From Blakeslea trispora (taxonomy: Eukaryota; Mucoromycota; Mucoromycetes; Mucorales; Choanephoraceae), in NCBI GenBank assembly GCA_025331445.1, contig JAIWNE010000009.1, positions 372,001 through 436,000 of the forward strand: a stretch of 64,000 bases of DNA, written 5' to 3'. This document shows positions 61,769 through 64,000 of the stretch, in pieces (position 1 is the stretch's first letter; each line of letters begins with the position of its first letter). Under the pieces are notes generated by a model. The model did no database searches. It saw only the letters and a list, made by a program, of their open reading frames with translations, and was not told the DNA's origin. The position numbers and the translations under genes are program-made.

Positions 61769-64000
61769 TATTCGCGAGATGAAAAAGAAAGAAACTTCAT
61801 TTGGATATCTTTACTTAGTTTTTTTCCTGCGTGCTTGCCTGTCGCCTACCATTTGGCCCTCATTGGCACCCCCCTCTCTCTCTCTCTTCCTCCCCACTTT
61901 TACCTAAGGATCTCTTTTTTCATTTTGTCTACTGCTAAGATACCGGGCTTTTTCTATGATTTTAATTGCCGAAAACTTTCTTGTCCGAGGGGGGAGAGGG
62001 AGTTGTGAGTGCATCTTCAGTAGATTTAATAGCCAGCTATAATATAAAGCATAAGCAAAGCTAATTGAACTTAAAGCAACATAGCTATACTGAATCTGTT
62101 GCAGCCTTCAGTTCAAGCCTTCTGCAAAGAACGAAAGTATAGTGCAAGAATTTGTTTCCATAACTTCTGAAATTGTCTGTTTTAGAATTCCAAATTGCAG
62201 ATATAGCTTTAAATTAAAGGCATAAAGAGTCTTTTGATGAATAAACATTTGGATTAGAAGGCATTTAAAAAGAGCAATTTATTAAAGAGAAACCAACCTA
62301 TTTGTATTTCAATTAGATTTTGTTAAGCCGTTGATTTGATAAATAGACCTGTTTCATTTCTTCACTCTAATTGGTTCTGATAAAATATCAACAGCAGTTT
62401 ATATTTTCTCAAATTCAATTCTGTATGCCGTAACAATGAACAGATGCAGTTCTATAGAGACTAACCAAGCAAAAAACCAAGTCAATTCAAATCAACTCAT
62501 GGTGCATTCATGCATTAGTTAAGACATTGTTTTGTTGATAATCGTTTGAAGTGACTAAAAAGAACCCATCTTCTTTCTCTTTACATTTTTTTTCTTATTT
62601 GTACTTTATAATGAATTTGCATACATGTGAGGCACAACAAGACCCTGCCTCGTCGGCATAATTTTTGTATGCCAACAAAGCAGAAGTGCTGTAACAGCAT
62701 TTTTTTTTAAAAAACAAAGTCATAACTAAAAAAGGCCCGTGTTTGGTCGATTGCTACCGAATGACAGAGGTAGATCAAGAGGAGTGTACAGCAAAGACGG
62801 ACTTTTATTTTACTTGCAAAGATACTTTCTACACATCATCACCAAGTATCCTGACAATCGAACTGTATTGTAGACAAACGCCTAATCATTGGAATGAAGA
62901 CTTTAAGCGAATTTAATAACAGCACGTCCGACAGTTGCTACAATACATATGTTCGCTGCAGAAAGTTTACTAATCGATTTTGAACTCGCCCACATTAGCG
63001 CACTGATTACTGTCATTTTTCTGGATTCTGGCTTTTTAAGAAAAACAAATATTCTGACAAGCAAATAAAATGGTACAATTATAGTAAAAATGATAGAGGA
63101 AGTGACATTATTCCAAAGGCTTTTGTTTCTGACATGGCTACTAATAAATCACAAAATACATATCAAAAGTGGTTTACTTTGAAAGAAATACAGAGCATAA
63201 ATATAGATGCATTTTATGAGTAATTTTTAAAAACTAAATACAGCGCTATTATGTTTAGATAGAAATTCAAAATAAGCTTTTCAAAGTATAGCATAAGGAT
63301 CTCTTGTTGAGAAAAAGAAAAAAAAAAAAGGATCTCGCTCTAAAGCTTTCTTGTAATTTTGAACAGAAATCACACACTTTGTCTGATTCAAGAGTAAGGC
63401 TATCCTTATTGGGAATGCCCTGAATCGCATTCCACGTGACATATTAAAAACAGTCCCTCAAAACTTTCTCTCAGGCAAAAAAAAAAAAAGTAACAAACAT
63501 TGACCATTTTTGTCAACCCACTTGAAATTGTAATATCTCCACACATCCTCTCACTTTTTTTCCCTTCATACTTCTCGAGATGGCTAAACCCAATGACAAA
63601 TTGATTTGCTTTGTCATGTCCGGGAAATATTCAGCCGAAGTCAGCCGCTATTTCCGGATCAAATTGTATCTCATGAATATTTAAATGAATCTGTTAGTGT
63701 AACAAGAAGAACTTCTGTTTGTTGGAAACTTTTTTTTTTTTTGTTCCTTTTTTTCTTTCACTTGCTGATTTTAATTTTCATTTGGCTCTTTTCCTTCTTC
63801 TTTAAGTAGATTTCTATCCAATAAAAAGAAAGCACAAGAAAAGAAAAAAGAAAAGCGTGTGTGTATATACGTATATTTTGTGTGAGTGTTTGAGTGTGCG
63901 TGCCTATAAGTACACACGCACATATACACATACTATCTGTGGGAAGTCTTGCGCTTAATCAACTCAACCACCTTTTACTTTTTTATATACATTCATATCT
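61769..64000. other. Terminal intergenic region
   Basis: This is 2.2 kb upstream of RACK1 with a CATC repeat-like stretch further left in the RACK1 intron, C/T-rich promoter tracts near 61865-61900 and AT-rich DNA beyond. A 34-codon ATG frame (63580-63684) shows no recognisable family. The last ~150 bp are (GT/CA)-rich with a small hairpin (GTGCGTG/CACGCAC, ~63896-63922). No gene is called. Confidence 0.45.

Noticed and set aside
63580..63684. 34-codon ATG frame (MAKPNDKLICF...) near the right end
   Set aside because: Short, with no donor site giving a sensible continuation and no recognisable family. It could be a first exon but is unsupported.

Overview
This is AT-rich eukaryotic nuclear DNA. 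It carries short GT-AG introns (mostly 45-80 nt), tightly packed genes on both strands, long A/T tracts, and gene families typical of early-diverging fungi. Several things point to the Mucoromycota, most likely Mucorales: a Con7-type zinc-finger regulator, an ERT1/AcuK-type regulator, an IML2/TTC39 protein, fungal RACK1, SCO1 and UreF, and a large Fanzor1-like gene. The species cannot be named from the sequence alone. Exon structures below were built by hand from splice signals, reading phase and family motifs.

Layout: 1-2311 holds a DDX20/Gemin3-like helicase 5' end (-), a BUD20/ZNF593 ribosome-biogenesis factor (+) and the mitochondrial copper chaperone SCO1 (-). 2312-12530 holds a Con7-like C2H2 regulator (+), an RBR ubiquitin ligase with an N-terminal membrane region (+) and a small acidic nuclear-type protein (-), separated by long AT-rich gene-free stretches. 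14523-24666 holds dihydrolipoamide dehydrogenase (-), a pyrimidine 5'-nucleotidase (+), a small secreted protein (+), an unknown basic protein (+) and a WD40 nuclear-type protein (-). 25921-37471 holds a membrane-anchored alpha/beta hydrolase (+), a 1,445-residue protein rich in Trp repeats with two CCHC knuckles (+), a bZIP regulator (-) and an unknown protein (+).

38591-43437 holds a tRNA-Thr(UGU) gene with a GC-richer LINE retrotransposon inserted exactly at its 5' end. A 16-bp target duplication leaves the tRNA whole. 43972-53547 holds a P-loop polynucleotide-kinase-like protein (+), IML2/TTC39 (+), a frameshifted ERT1-like regulator (-), a mitochondrial carrier (+) and HIS1 (+). 53594-58753 holds ureF (-) and a two-exon, 1,362-residue Fanzor1-like RNA-guided nuclease (-). 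Imperfect GC-rich inverted repeats lie on both sides of the Fanzor gene, which suggests a Fanzor transposon about 5.8 kb long. 60560-61768 holds RACK1 (-). The last 2.2 kb shows no recognisable gene.

Most genes are unrelated housekeeping or regulatory loci. The notable accessory content is the tRNA-targeted LINE, the Fanzor locus next to ureF, and the Trp-repeat protein, which is a plausible but unproven Argonaute-binding platform.
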